NCBI RefSeq assembly: GCF_001375515.1
Contig: NZ_CTDX01000016.1
Coordinates: 186,001-250,000, forward strand
Direction of reading: 5' to 3'
DNA: 64,000 bases
Source of the DNA: Bacillus kwashiorkori
GTDB lineage: Bacteria; Bacillota; Bacilli; Bacillales; Caldibacillaceae
Both the position numbers and the translations under genes were made by a program. The notes beneath the pieces were generated by a model. The model was not told the DNA's origin. It searched no databases and saw nothing but the letters and a program-made list of their open reading frames with translations. Positions 18,929 to 27,857 of the stretch are shown piece by piece (positions within the stretch are counted from its first letter, which is position 1; the number at the start of each line of letters is the position of its first letter).

Positions 18929-19236
18929 AGTATTTTAAGAAAATTATTACGATAGCTGGACTTGTAATCAGGATCTTTGGCATTATTCCAAGTTACTGTT
19001 TCGAATAGTCATTTAATATAGGACAGGGGAGAAGGGCGCTGGAAAAACTAGGGAAAATATTAATTATTACTTGTGGCCTATTTGTTTTAGCAGGAATTAT
19101 TTATTTGCTGTTTTTTGCATAGTACATTTCTGGAAGTGCAATGGCAAGTATTTGTTAATTTTCATTTCCTGATTAAAATGAAATTTTCGCTTTGTTGATA
19201 ATCTTTAATTTACCTGTTTACTAATATTGATATAAT

Positions 19237-19292
19237 GAAGTGGCAATCCACGAAAGTCAAGAATCTGACTTTTTAGGATAGCCACTTCGTTT
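19237..19292 (+). terminator. Long imperfect hairpin, terminator or small RNA
   Basis: GAAGTGGCAATCC (19237-19249) pairs with GGATAGCCACTTC (19276-19288) with one mismatch; an inner AAAGTCA/TGACTTT stem (19253-19259, 19264-19270 approx.) extends it. The T run after it is short (CGTTTAATT). Confidence 0.45.
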
Positions 19293-19480
19293 AATTCCTC
19301 TTTGATTATTTAATCCATCCGCTTCTTGATTTACACCCACTAATAGACTCGTCTCCTATTGTACGTCATATCGGCTGTTGATGGAAGTTTTCACTTGTGA
19401 AACGTGTTCCTCATTTAAATAGCAGTTTGATATACAAAAGACTTGTAACCGTTATCATTTTCAGCTATGATATTTAAAAG

Positions 19481-19509
19481 AACAATTTGAAAGTTCTAAT
19501 TGTTTTTTT
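19481..19509 (+). terminator. Hairpin with T run just before lcfA
   Basis: AACAATT (19481-19487) pairs with AATTGTT (19498-19504), followed by TTTTT. It lies 19 bases before the lcfA start, where it might act as an attenuator; it is AT-rich and weak. Confidence 0.4.
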
Positions 19510-19527
19510 ACAAAGGGGAGGGAGTGT

Positions 19528-21225
19528 ATGAATAATAAACCGTGGTTAAATCTTTATCCGGATTCTATTTCACACGCGCTTACATATGAGAATAAATCTC
19601 TGCAAAGTATGTTAGCAGATACAGCAAAAAAGTATCCGGATAAATGTGCAGTTCATTTTATGGGGAAAGAATTGACGTACCGAGAGATTTATGAGGCAGC
19701 ATTGAAATTTAGTAATTATTTGCGGAAAATAGGCATTCAAAAAGGGGATCGTGTAGCGGTGATGTTGCCGAATACCCCGCAATCGATTATCAGTTTTTAT
19801 GGGATATTACTCGCAGGGGGTATAGTTGTTCAAACGAATCCGCTCTACACTGAACGGGAAATTGCATTTCAAATGAAGGATTCGGGCGCAAAAGCGATTG
19901 TGGCATTAGATATTTTGTTCCCAAGAATAACAAAGGTGCAGAACGAGACAGATTTACAACACATAATTATCACAGGAATTAAAGACTTTTTACCTTTTCC
20001 AAAAAATCTTCTCTATCCGTTTGTTCAGAAAAAACAATATGGGTTCACGGTCAAAGTAGAACATAGTGGAAATAACCATTTATTTAAAGAAATCTTAAGA
20101 CGTTCTGAACTAGAAGAACTGGAGCAAACAGCTAATTTTGACGAGATTGCGATACTGCAATATACAGGTGGAACAACCGGTTTTCCAAAGGGAGTAATGC
20201 TCACTCATAAAAATTTAACGGCAAATGTCAAACAATGTGCAGAATGGTTGTATAGGGCAAAAGAAGGGGAAGAAGTAGTTTTAGGTGCGTTACCGTTTTT
20301 TCACGTATATGGAATGACGACAGTCATGATCTTATCTGTAATGAAAGCGTTGAAAATTGTCCTTCTACCAAAACCTGATCCAGATACAATGTTAAAGACG
20401 ATTCAAAGTCAGAGACCGACGATCTTTCCGGGAGCTCCGACAATGTATATTGGGCTATTAAACCATCCTGATTTATCGAAATATGATTTATCATCGATTG
20501 ATTCTTGTATTAGCGGGTCTGCACCACTACCTGTTGAAGTACAAGAACAATTTGAAAAAATCACTGGTGGAAAGTTAGTAGAAGGTTATGGATTAACTGA
20601 ATCATCTCCAGTAACCCATGCAAACTTTCTTTGGGATGGTGAACGAATAAAGGGCAGTATTGGAGTTCCATGGCCTGATACTGAAGCAGAAATTCGTTCT
20701 CTTGATACAAATGAACCACTTCCTCCTGGTGAAGTTGGGGAGTTAGTTGTTAAAGGACCACAAGTAATGAAAGGGTACTGGAATCGGCCAGAAGAAACAG
20801 CTCAAACATTACGAGATGGTTGGCTCTATACAGGGGATTTAGGATACATGGATGAGAAAGGTTATTTTTACATTGTTGATCGGAAAAAGGATATGATTAT
20901 TGCAAGTGGCTATAATATTTATCCACGTGATGTGGAGGAAGTATTGTATGAACATCCAGCAGTTAAAGAAGTAGTAGTTGCCGGTGTGCCTGACTCTTAC
21001 CGCGGGGAAACGGTGAAAGCCTATATTGTCGTAAAAGAAGGGGCATCTGTTACTGAGAAAGAATTAAATGAGTATTGCCGTAAGCATTTGGCAGCTTATA
21101 AAGTTCCACGAATATATGAATTTCGGGATGAATTACCGAAAACGGCTGTCGGTAAAATATTGCGGCGTCAATTAGTGGAAGAAGAAAGAAAAAAGCAAAA
21201 CGAGCTTCTGGATAAGAAAGCATAG
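19528..21225 (+). CDS. lcfA: Long-chain fatty acid-CoA ligase
   Basis: Acyl-CoA synthetase that activates long-chain fatty acids with ATP and CoA as the first step of beta-oxidation. 565 residues of the ANL adenylating superfamily: the P-loop YTGGTTGFPKGVML (~211-224), the GYGLTESSP motif (~355), YTGDLGYMDEKGYFYIVDRKKDMI (~435-458) and the C-terminal PKTAVGKILRR lysine. ATG 19528 follows GGGGAGGGAG. It precedes fadR as in B. subtilis, but here the FadR operator lies downstream of this gene, so its regulation may differ. Confidence 0.95.
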   Translation: MNNKPWLNLYPDSISHALTYENKSLQSMLADTAKKYPDKCAVHFMGKELTYREIYEAALKFSNYLRKIGIQKGDRVAVMLPNTPQSIISFYGILLAGGIVVQTNPLYTEREIAFQMKDSGAKAIVALDILFPRITKVQNETDLQHIIITGIKDFLPFPKNLLYPFVQKKQYGFTVKVEHSGNNHLFKEILRRSELEELEQTANFDEIAILQYTGGTTGFPKGVMLTHKNLTANVKQCAEWLYRAKEGEEVVLGALPFFHVYGMTTVMILSVMKALKIVLLPKPDPDTMLKTIQSQRPTIFPGAPTMYIGLLNHPDLSKYDLSSIDSCISGSAPLPVEVQEQFEKITGGKLVEGYGLTESSPVTHANFLWDGERIKGSIGVPWPDTEAEIRSLDTNEPLPPGEVGELVVKGPQVMKGYWNRPEETAQTLRDGWLYTGDLGYMDEKGYFYIVDRKKDMIIASGYNIYPRDVEEVLYEHPAVKEVVVAGVPDSYRGETVKAYIVVKEGASVTEKELNEYCRKHLAAYKVPRIYEFRDELPKTAVGKILRRQLVEEERKKQNELLDKKA

Positions 21226-21319
21226 ATTCTTATAAAGATAAAATTATTGATGATTGCCTGGGCCGATTTATAGCGGCTCATATTCTTGTGGAATAGTGAG
21301 ACAAGCAGAATCTTTTTTA

Positions 21320-21348
21320 TTGACAATCAAATAAAAACAATTTATCAT
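21320..21348 (+). promoter_or_regulatory. SigA promoter of fadR-fadB-etfBA
   Basis: TTGACA (21320-21325), 17-base spacer, TATCAT (21343-21348), immediately ahead of a FadR operator. Confidence 0.8.
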
Positions 21349-21354
21349 AAAATA

Positions 21355-21372
21355 TGAATGAATGGTCATTCA
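21355..21372 (+). promoter_or_regulatory. FadR operator
   Basis: TGAATGAATGGTCATTCA matches the B. subtilis FadR (YsiA) site TGAATGAMTASTCATTCA at 17 of 18 positions. It starts 7 bases after the -10 box, over the likely transcription start, so FadR would block its own operon until long-chain acyl-CoA releases it. Confidence 0.88.
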
Positions 21373-21500
21373 TATTTTTCTTTTTAACAATGAAATTTTT
21401 GGAAATGGTAATAGTGGAATAGTACTTCCATACAGAAGGAAGGGCTAACATTAAAAAATTGGCAACTAGATTGAACGAAAAGTATGGAAGGTGAACTAAA

Positions 21501-22088
21501 ATGAAAACCCAAAAGCCAAAATATAAACAAATAATTGATGCTGCAGTAATAACTATAGCAGAAAATGGCTATCATCAAAGTCAAGTGTCCAAAATCGCAA
21601 AGCAAGCAGGTGTTGCGGATGGGACAATATATTTATATTTTAAAAATAAAGAAGACATTTTAATTTCTTTGTTTCGTGAAAAAATGGGCCAGTTTATTGT
21701 AAGTCTCGAAAAAGTCATAAAAAGTAAAAACAAAGCATCTGATAAATTGTTGCTATTAATAGAAAACCATTTCCGAATTCTATCAGAAGATCATTATTTA
21801 GCAACGGTTACCCAATTGGAATTGCGACAAACAAATAAAGTTTTACGACTAAAGATTAATGAAATTTTAAAAGGGTATTTAAAACTAGTCGATCATATTT
21901 TGATTGCTGGTATTGAAGATGGGGAATTCGATAAAAATTTGGATATCCGTTTGGCAAGACAAATGATTTTCGGCACGATTGATGAAACGGTCACAACATG
22001 GGTTATGAATGAGTACAAGTATGATTTAGTACAACTTGCACCAAGAGTTCATCAACTAATCATTCACGGTTGTGGAAAAAGGGGTTAG
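21501..22088 (+). CDS. fadR: TetR-family fatty acid degradation regulator FadR
   Basis: A 195-residue TetR-family repressor of fatty-acid degradation genes; in B. subtilis it is released from DNA by long-chain acyl-CoA. The N-terminal helix-turn-helix (IIDAAVITIAENGYHQSQVSKIAKQAGVADGTIYLYFKNKEDIL, residues ~9-55) is nearly the same as B. subtilis FadR, so the same operator should be bound. The C-terminal part has the conserved ARQMIFGTIDETVTTWVM. The ATG at 21501 follows GGAAGGTGA. An operator matching its consensus lies over the promoter 130 bases upstream. Confidence 0.95.
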   Translation: MKTQKPKYKQIIDAAVITIAENGYHQSQVSKIAKQAGVADGTIYLYFKNKEDILISLFREKMGQFIVSLEKVIKSKNKASDKLLLLIENHFRILSEDHYLATVTQLELRQTNKVLRLKINEILKGYLKLVDHILIAGIEDGEFDKNLDIRLARQMIFGTIDETVTTWVMNEYKYDLVQLAPRVHQLIIHGCGKRG

Positions 22089-22137
22089 ACGAGGTAATTA
22101 CCTCATAACATAATGTCTTATAAATGGGGGATGGGAA

Positions 22138-22911
22138 ATGTCATATATTACATGGGAATTAGATGGAAAAACAGCAATAGTTACGTTAAACCGGCCACCA
22201 GCCAATGCATTGTCTACCGATTTATTGCAAGAACTTGATTTCCTACTCAATGAATTAGCGAACAATAATGATGTTCGTGTTATTGTATTACGTGGAGAAG
22301 GAAGATTTTTCTCGGCTGGAGCTGATATTAAAGAATTTACTGTCGTACGTTCTGGCGAGGAGTTTTCCCAGCTTGCGGCAAATGGACAAAATTTATTTGA
22401 GAAGATGGAGAACTTTGAAAAGCCAATTATTGCTTCGATTCACGGTGCAGCACTCGGCGGAGCATTAGAGTTAGCGATGGCTTGTCACATTCGCCTTGTT
22501 AGCGAAACAGCAAAGCTTGGCTTACCGGAATTACAGCTTGGCTTAATTCCTGGATTTGCGGGTACACAAAGATTACCTAAATATATCGGTACCGCGAAAG
22601 CACTAGAATTAATGATGACGAGTGATACAATAACAGGGAAAGAAGCAGTACTACTAGGGCTTGCAAACAATGCTTATCCAGAAGAACAATTATTTGATAA
22701 AACGATGGAATTAGCAAGAAAAGTTGAGAAGAAGAGTCCAATATCGGTTTCATCTGTTATTAAACTATTAAGATATACGAAAGACGCTGAGTACTATCAA
22801 GGTGTTCAAGAAGAAGCGAAGTTATTTGGTACTGTTTTCGAATCGAATGATGCAAAAGAAGGAATTCAAGCCTTTATCGAAAAACGACAACCGAACTTTG
22901 TAGGCAAGTAA
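22138..22911 (+). CDS. fadB: Enoyl-CoA hydratase
   Basis: A 257-residue crotonase-fold enzyme that adds water to trans-2-enoyl-CoA in beta-oxidation. Oxyanion-hole and CoA-binding motifs are present: FFSAGADIKEF (~58-68) and GAALGGALELAMACHIRLV (~102-120), with the catalytic glutamates in LGLPELQLGLIPGFAGTQRLP. ATG 22138 follows GGGGGATGGG. It is third in a row after lcfA and fadR and 144 bases before etfB, most likely one FadR-controlled unit from the promoter at 21320. Confidence 0.93.
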   Translation: MSYITWELDGKTAIVTLNRPPANALSTDLLQELDFLLNELANNNDVRVIVLRGEGRFFSAGADIKEFTVVRSGEEFSQLAANGQNLFEKMENFEKPIIASIHGAALGGALELAMACHIRLVSETAKLGLPELQLGLIPGFAGTQRLPKYIGTAKALELMMTSDTITGKEAVLLGLANNAYPEEQLFDKTMELARKVEKKSPISVSSVIKLLRYTKDAEYYQGVQEEAKLFGTVFESNDAKEGIQAFIEKRQPNFVGK

Positions 22912-23054
22912 ACGGTTGTTGCTACGGTTCGATGAGAGCAACGAAGATATGAGGAAAAGATGAAAGTTTATAAAGGTTAACAAAACGGAGTGCAATTTGT
23001 TATCAACATTTAAATATACTTACCATTTACAAGACAAACGGGAGGGGCAAATAT

Positions 23055-23828
23055 ATGAACATTTACGTTTTATTAAAAAGAACTTTTGACACTGAGGAAA
23101 AAATTGTCATTAATAATGGCTCTATTAACGAGGATGGGGCAGAGTTTATCATCAACCCTTATGATGAATATGCAGTCGAAGAAGCAATCAAGGTTCGTGA
23201 CGAACATGGCGGCGAAGTAACGGTTATTACTGTCGGAAATGAAGAAGCGGAAAAACAACTGCGTACAGCTTTAGCAATGGGTGCTGATAAGGCCGTTCTT
23301 ATTAATATTGAAGACGATGTCGAAGAAACAGACCAATTCACTACGGCAAAAATATTAGCTACTTATTTACGTGATAAGGAAGCCGATTTAATTTTAGCAG
23401 GTAATGTAGCCATTGATGGTGGCTCTGGTCAAGTTGGGCCACGAGTTGCAGAATTGTTAGGAATTCCATATGTAACAACAATTACAAAGCTTGATATTAA
23501 TGGGACAAATGTAAGCGTTGTACGAGATGTGGAGGGCGATGAGGAGAAAATAGAAACTTTCTTGCCATTATTAGTAACAGCACAACAAGGATTAAATGAG
23601 CCAAGATATCCTTCGCTTCCAGGTATTATGAAAGCGAAAAAGAAACCGCTTGAAGAACTGGAATTAGATGACTTAGATTTAGATGAGGACGATGTGGAAG
23701 CAAAAACAAAAACAATGGAAGTGTTTTTACCGGCAGAAAAGGCCGCTGGAAAAATATTAGAAGGGGAACTCGCTGATCAAGTAAAGGAACTAGTTAGTCT
23801 TTTGCACACAGAAGCTAAGGTTATTTAA
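23055..23828 (+). CDS. etfB: Electron transfer flavoprotein beta subunit
   Basis: A 257-residue AMP-binding subunit of the flavoprotein dimer that takes electrons from acyl-CoA dehydrogenases and passes them toward the menaquinone pool. The ETF nucleotide-binding domain shows NPYDEYAVEEAI, LAMGADKAVLI and AGNVAIDGGSGQVGPRVAE, and the recognition loop region YVTTITKLDI and the conserved PRYPSLPGIMKAKKKP are visible. ATG 23055 follows GGGAGGGG. etfA follows in the same direction. Confidence 0.95.
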   Translation: MNIYVLLKRTFDTEEKIVINNGSINEDGAEFIINPYDEYAVEEAIKVRDEHGGEVTVITVGNEEAEKQLRTALAMGADKAVLINIEDDVEETDQFTTAKILATYLRDKEADLILAGNVAIDGGSGQVGPRVAELLGIPYVTTITKLDINGTNVSVVRDVEGDEEKIETFLPLLVTAQQGLNEPRYPSLPGIMKAKKKPLEELELDDLDLDEDDVEAKTKTMEVFLPAEKAAGKILEGELADQVKELVSLLHTEAKVI

Positions 23829-23921
23829 TAGAACAATATGCATATCAAGAAGTCAATATATTTTTGAACGAAAAACGAATAGAATAATATTTTTGGAGAG
23901 ACGAACAGGAGGGTTTTTAAC

Positions 23922-24899
23922 ATGGCGAGAAAAGTCATTATTTTAGGTGAAGTGAAAGATGGCTCATTACGAAATGTTTCCTTTGAAGCAGTTGCTGCTG
24001 GAAAAACAATTGCGGATGGTGGCGAAGTAGTAGGAGTTTTAGTTGGAAAAGATGTTGCGGGATTGGCAAATGAAGTAATTCAATATGGTGCAGACCGTGT
24101 TGTTTTAGTTGAAGATGATAAGTTGGATCACTACACATCCGATGGATATTCCCAAGCGTTGATGGCGGTTATAAATGAAGAGAATCCAGATGGAATTGTG
24201 TTTGGGCATACAGCTTTAGGTAAGGATTTAGCACCGAAAATTGCAACGAAAATTGATTCTGGATTAGTATCTGATGTTACTGCAATTGAAGAAGTAGGCG
24301 GTAATCTTGTATTTACTAGACCAATTTATTCGGGGAAAGCATTCGAAAAGAAAATCATCACTAGTGATAAACTATTTATAACCATTCGTCCAAACAATAT
24401 TGCTCCGCTAGAAAAGGATGATTCGCGTACAGGTACAGTATCCAGCATCTCAGTAGAAATTAAAGATTTACGAACGATTATAAAAGAAATTGTGCGCAAA
24501 ACGAGTGAAGGTGTTGACTTATCCGAGGCTAAAGTCGTTGTCGCAGGTGGACGTGGTGTGAAGAGTGCGAGTGGATTTAAACCATTACAAGAATTAGCAG
24601 ATGTGTTAGGTGGCGCAGTTGGAGCTTCTCGTGGAGCATGTGATGCTGATTACTGTGATTATTCATTACAAATTGGCCAAACAGGAAAAGTTGTTACTCC
24701 TGATTTGTATATTGCTGTCGGAATTTCGGGTGCGATTCAACATTTAGCAGGAATGTCCAATTCAAAAGTAATTGTTGCTATCAACAAAGATCCTGAAGCG
24801 AATATTTTTAAAGTAGCTGATTACGGTATCGTTGGTGACTTATTTGAAGTTGTACCGATGTTAACAGAGGAATTTAAAAAATTATTAGTTAATGCATAA
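23922..24899 (+). CDS. etfA: Electron transfer flavoprotein alpha subunit
   Basis: A 325-residue FAD-binding subunit partnering EtfB. The N-terminal ETF domain (VIILGEVKDGSL onward) is followed by the C-terminal FAD domain with VVAGGRGVKSASGF (~205-218), GASRGACDADY, IGQTGKVVTPDLYIAVGISGAIQHLAGM (~247-275) and a closing IFKVADYGIVGDLFEVVP. ATG 23922 follows AGGAGG. A good terminator stands behind it, closing the fadR-fadB-etfBA unit. Confidence 0.96.
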   Translation: MARKVIILGEVKDGSLRNVSFEAVAAGKTIADGGEVVGVLVGKDVAGLANEVIQYGADRVVLVEDDKLDHYTSDGYSQALMAVINEENPDGIVFGHTALGKDLAPKIATKIDSGLVSDVTAIEEVGGNLVFTRPIYSGKAFEKKIITSDKLFITIRPNNIAPLEKDDSRTGTVSSISVEIKDLRTIIKEIVRKTSEGVDLSEAKVVVAGGRGVKSASGFKPLQELADVLGGAVGASRGACDADYCDYSLQIGQTGKVVTPDLYIAVGISGAIQHLAGMSNSKVIVAINKDPEANIFKVADYGIVGDLFEVVPMLTEEFKKLLVNA

Positions 24900-24979
24900 T
24901 TAAGAGTGAATTGGTTGGACCGTTTGCTTTCCGAGCACGAACAATACCCCTTATAGTATAAAATATTAGATTGTCTTGC

Positions 24980-25023
24980 AAGCAACATCTACGTTTAGTA
25001 AAAATTCGTAGTGTTGCTTTTTT
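24980..25023 (+). terminator. Terminator after etfA
   Basis: AGCAACA..TACG (from 24981) pairs with CGTAG..TGTTGCT (to 25018), followed by TTTTTT. Confidence 0.9.
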
Positions 25024-25155
25024 CTGTTTTACTCATCATCTTCGGTTATTTTTTTCAGATTAGGGAAAAATGTTTTTGAAACTTTTTATTCGCATCCTTT
25101 TCCAAACAATGGTATACTGTCTTTAGATTTAAGTACTAAATAGGAGGTAAGCTGT

Positions 25156-25470
25156 ATGGCAATTGTTAACGCTAATGATCAAAGTTTTAGCCAAGAAATT
25201 AGTTCAGGTCTTGTTTTAGCTGACTTTTGGGCAACTTGGTGTGGACCTTGTAAAATGATTGCACCGGTATTAGAAGAAATAGACGGAGAAATGGGCGATA
25301 AAGTTAAAATCGTTAAACTAGATGTCGATCAAAATCAAGAAACGGCCGCACAATATGGGGTTATGAGTATCCCAACTTTAATTTTATTTAAAGACGGCGA
25401 AATCGTCGATAAAGTAATTGGCTACCGTCCAAAAGAAGCGTTACTTGAAGTAATTAATCCACATCTATAA
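25156..25470 (+). CDS. trxA: Thioredoxin
   Basis: A 104-residue thioredoxin, the cytosolic dithiol reductant for ribonucleotide reductase and other proteins. The active site WCGPCK has Cys29 and Cys32, the cis-proline motif SIPTLILF is present, and the length is standard. ATG 25156 follows AGGAGG. A TATACT at 25113-25118 may be its -10 box, but I could not find a matching -35. It stands between terminators and so is probably a single-gene unit. Confidence 0.97.
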   Translation: MAIVNANDQSFSQEISSGLVLADFWATWCGPCKMIAPVLEEIDGEMGDKVKIVKLDVDQNQETAAQYGVMSIPTLILFKDGEIVDKVIGYRPKEALLEVINPHL

Positions 25471-25491
25471 TAAATAAACTCTTTCAAATGT

Positions 25492-25522
25492 AAAAGCGGT
25501 CCATTGTGGCTGCTTTTTTATT
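25492..25522 (+). terminator. Terminator after trxA
   Basis: AAAAGCGG (25492-25499) pairs with CTGCTTTT (one G-U pair), an inner CCA/TGG extends it, and a T run follows. Confidence 0.8.
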
Positions 25523-25602
25523 TTCAGTGTAATAACTAATAATCAGACTATTAATGTATAATATGGATATCATTTATTTTTCGTACAGGTGGAGTTGAAA
25601 CA

Positions 25603-27381
25603 ATGGTATCAAACAAAATTAAAGAAAAACTTGCCCTCTTACCTGACCAGCCTGGTTGTTATTTAATGAAAGACCGGCAAGGAATAGTTATTTACGTAGG
25701 AAAGGCGAAAATATTAAAAAATCGTGTTCGTTCCTATTTTACTGGCTCTCATGACGGAAAAACACAATCATTAGTGAACGAAATTGAGGACTTCGAATAT
25801 ATCATCACTTCATCAAACATTGAAGCATTAATATTAGAAATGAACTTAATTAAACAATACGACCCAAAGTACAATATTATGCTGAAAGATGACAAAAGCT
25901 ATCCTTTCATCAAATTAACCGCCGAAAGACATCCTCGGTTAATTATTACAAGAAAGGTGAAACGGGATAAGGGGAAATATTTTGGACCGTATCCAAATGT
26001 GCTAGCTGCGAAAGAAACAAAAAAATTACTCGATCGACTGTATCCGTTAAGAAAATGTTCGACACTTCCAGATCGTGTTTGTCTTTATTACCATATCGGT
26101 CAATGTTTAGCTCCATGTATCTATCCAGTTTCAGACGAAACATATAAGGAAATGACCGAAGAAATTACCCGTTTCCTTAATGGAGGGTATAAGGAAATTA
26201 AAACAGATTTAACGGCAAAGATGCATGAAGCTGCGGAGGCACTTGATTTTGAACGGGCGAAGGAATATCGTGATAAAATCGCTCATATTGAAGCAACGAT
26301 GGAAAAACAAACGATGACACAGACCGATTTTGTTGATCGCGATGTGTTTGGTTATTCAGTTGATAAGGGTTGGATGTGTGTTCAAGTATTTTTCATTCGT
26401 TCCGGAAAAATGATTGAAAGGGACGTATCAATGTTCCCCGTTTATGGGGAACCTGAAGAGGAAATGTTAACGTTTCTCGGCCAATTTTACGACCAACCGA
26501 ATCATTTTAAGCCAAGAGAAATTTTAATCCAAGAAAAAATAGATGAAGAATTAGCGAAAGAATTATTGAAGGTAAAAATAGTTCAGCCAAAACGTGGGCA
26601 AAAAAAGGACTTAGTCGATTTAGCAGTTAAAAACGCAACTGCTGCTTTAAAAGAAAAATTTTCCTTAATCGAACGGGATGAAGAAAGAACGGTTAAAGCT
26701 GTCGAAAAGCTAGGAAAAATAATGGGAATTTATACACCTTATCGCATTGAAGCATTTGATAATTCGAATATACAAGGGACAGATCCCGTTTCGGCAATGG
26801 TTGTTTTTACGAACGGGAAGCCAGACCGAAAGCAATATCGAAAATATAAAATAAAAACAGTAGTTGGACCAGATGACTATGAATCGATGCGTGAAGTTGT
26901 CCGAAGGCGTTACACAAGAGTATTGAAGGAAAATTTGCCACTGCCAGATTTAATTATTATTGATGGAGGGAAAGGCCAAATTGAAGCAGCCCGTGATATT
27001 TTAGAAAATGAGCTAAGTTTAAATATTCCCATTGCAGGGTTAGCAAAAGATGATAAGCATCAAACGGCCGATTTACTGTTTGGTGAGCCACTCGGGATAA
27101 TTCCTCTTTCTAGAAGTAGCCAGGAATTTTATTTACTGCAACGAATACAAGATGAAGTTCATCGCTTTGCCATTACTTTCCACCGACAATTGCGCGGTAA
27201 GTCGATGTTCCAATCTATTTTGGATGATATCCCAGGTATTGGTGAAAAACGAAAAAAATTGTTGCTCAAACATTTCGGCTCTGTAAAAAAAATGAAGGCA
27301 GCGACGATAGATGAGTTTATTCAAATCGGCTTGCCGAAGAATATTAGCGAAGCATTAATAGAAAAACTTCAAGGAGAATAA
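25603..27381 (+). CDS. uvrC: Excinuclease ABC subunit C
   Basis: A 592-residue nuclease of nucleotide-excision repair that makes the 3' and 5' cuts around a lesion with UvrB. The N-terminal GIY-YIG nuclease domain ([25 protein letters not shown], ~18-42) is followed by the UVR domain that binds UvrB ([19 protein letters not shown], ~205-225), the RNase H-like nuclease with [17 protein letters not shown] and [12 protein letters not shown], and a C-terminal double helix-hairpin-helix ([18 protein letters not shown]). ATG 25603 follows GGTGGAG. Length is normal. Confidence 0.97.
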   Translation: MVSNKIKEKLALLPDQPGCYLMKDRQGIVIYVGKAKILKNRVRSYFTGSHDGKTQSLVNEIEDFEYIITSSNIEALILEMNLIKQYDPKYNIMLKDDKSYPFIKLTAERHPRLIITRKVKRDKGKYFGPYPNVLAAKETKKLLDRLYPLRKCSTLPDRVCLYYHIGQCLAPCIYPVSDETYKEMTEEITRFLNGGYKEIKTDLTAKMHEAAEALDFERAKEYRDKIAHIEATMEKQTMTQTDFVDRDVFGYSVDKGWMCVQVFFIRSGKMIERDVSMFPVYGEPEEEMLTFLGQFYDQPNHFKPREILIQEKIDEELAKELLKVKIVQPKRGQKKDLVDLAVKNATAALKEKFSLIERDEERTVKAVEKLGKIMGIYTPYRIEAFDNSNIQGTDPVSAMVVFTNGKPDRKQYRKYKIKTVVGPDDYESMREVVRRRYTRVLKENLPLPDLIIIDGGKGQIEAARDILENELSLNIPIAGLAKDDKHQTADLLFGEPLGIIPLSRSSQEFYLLQRIQDEVHRFAITFHRQLRGKSMFQSILDDIPGIGEKRKKLLLKHFGSVKKMKAATIDEFIQIGLPKNISEALIEKLQGE

Positions 27382-27452
27382 GGCGAACTTCCTCGTGAGA
27401 TTTTGATTTTGTGGGTGCATTGTTAATTTATATTATATATTGAAAAAAATAA

Positions 27453-27481
27453 TTGTTAATTTTTTATATATATGCTATGAT
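27453..27481 (+). promoter_or_regulatory. SigA promoter of lysC
   Basis: TTGTTA (27453-27458), 17-base spacer, TATGAT (27476-27481), about 30 bases before the lysine riboswitch. Confidence 0.65.
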
Positions 27482-27507
27482 TAGAAAAATTGAATTTAAC
27501 CACTTAA

Positions 27508-27697
27508 ATAGTGATGATAGAGGTGCGAACTTTAATAGTAAATGTTTGGAGGGGAATGAGCCCCAAAGAAAAACATGGAAAGGAAAGTTTGCCGAAAGAA
27601 AAGTAAGCTCACTTCTTATTTTTCTTGGTTTTGTTATTGAATAAATGCAAAACTGTCAAGACTTTTTGCTTGGAGAGCTATCTCACTGTGAATACAA
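27508..27697 (+). ncRNA. Lysine riboswitch (L box) of lysC
   Basis: The aptamer shows the conserved L-box elements in order: GATAGAGGTGCGAAC (27516-27530), an AGTA in the next stem (27557-27560), the TGCCGAAAG segment (about 27592-27600), and CTTGGAGAGCTATCTCACTG (27669-27688), which closes the 5-way junction with the AGAGGTGC strand. Lysine binding should stabilise the downstream terminator at 27716-27751 and shut off aspartokinase. 27382-27507, before it, holds only the promoter. Confidence 0.93.
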
Positions 27698-27715
27698 TTA
27701 TTTACTTGTATGCAC

Positions 27716-27751
27716 AGACAATGGGATAAACGCCCCATTGTCTTTTTTTTT
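27716..27751 (+). terminator. Regulated terminator of the lysine riboswitch
   Basis: AGACAATGGG (27716-27725) pairs with CCCATTGTCT (27734-27743) and is followed by eight further T. Confidence 0.92.
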
Positions 27752-27857
27752 ATTTTTTATTCAACAACACAGTTAAACAGCGTCTTATTGAAAAAAATGA
27801 TTGTAAACAGAAAATGATCAAAGAAAAGTAATGAGAAATTATCTTGGAGGGCTTGAA

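Larger units (their letters stand above)
18929..19527 (+). other. 599-base intergenic region between yshE and lcfA
   Basis: No full-size gene is present. It holds a short possible reading frame with one hydrophobic segment (19039-19122), a TATAAT followed at once by a long imperfect hairpin (19231-19288), and an AACAATT/AATTGTT hairpin with a T run (19481-19509) directly before the lcfA ribosome site. I see no FadR operator here. Confidence 0.5.

Noticed and set aside
27453..27644. 63-codon frame before lysC
   Set aside because: It lies in the lysine riboswitch and its promoter; the RNA elements explain the sequence.
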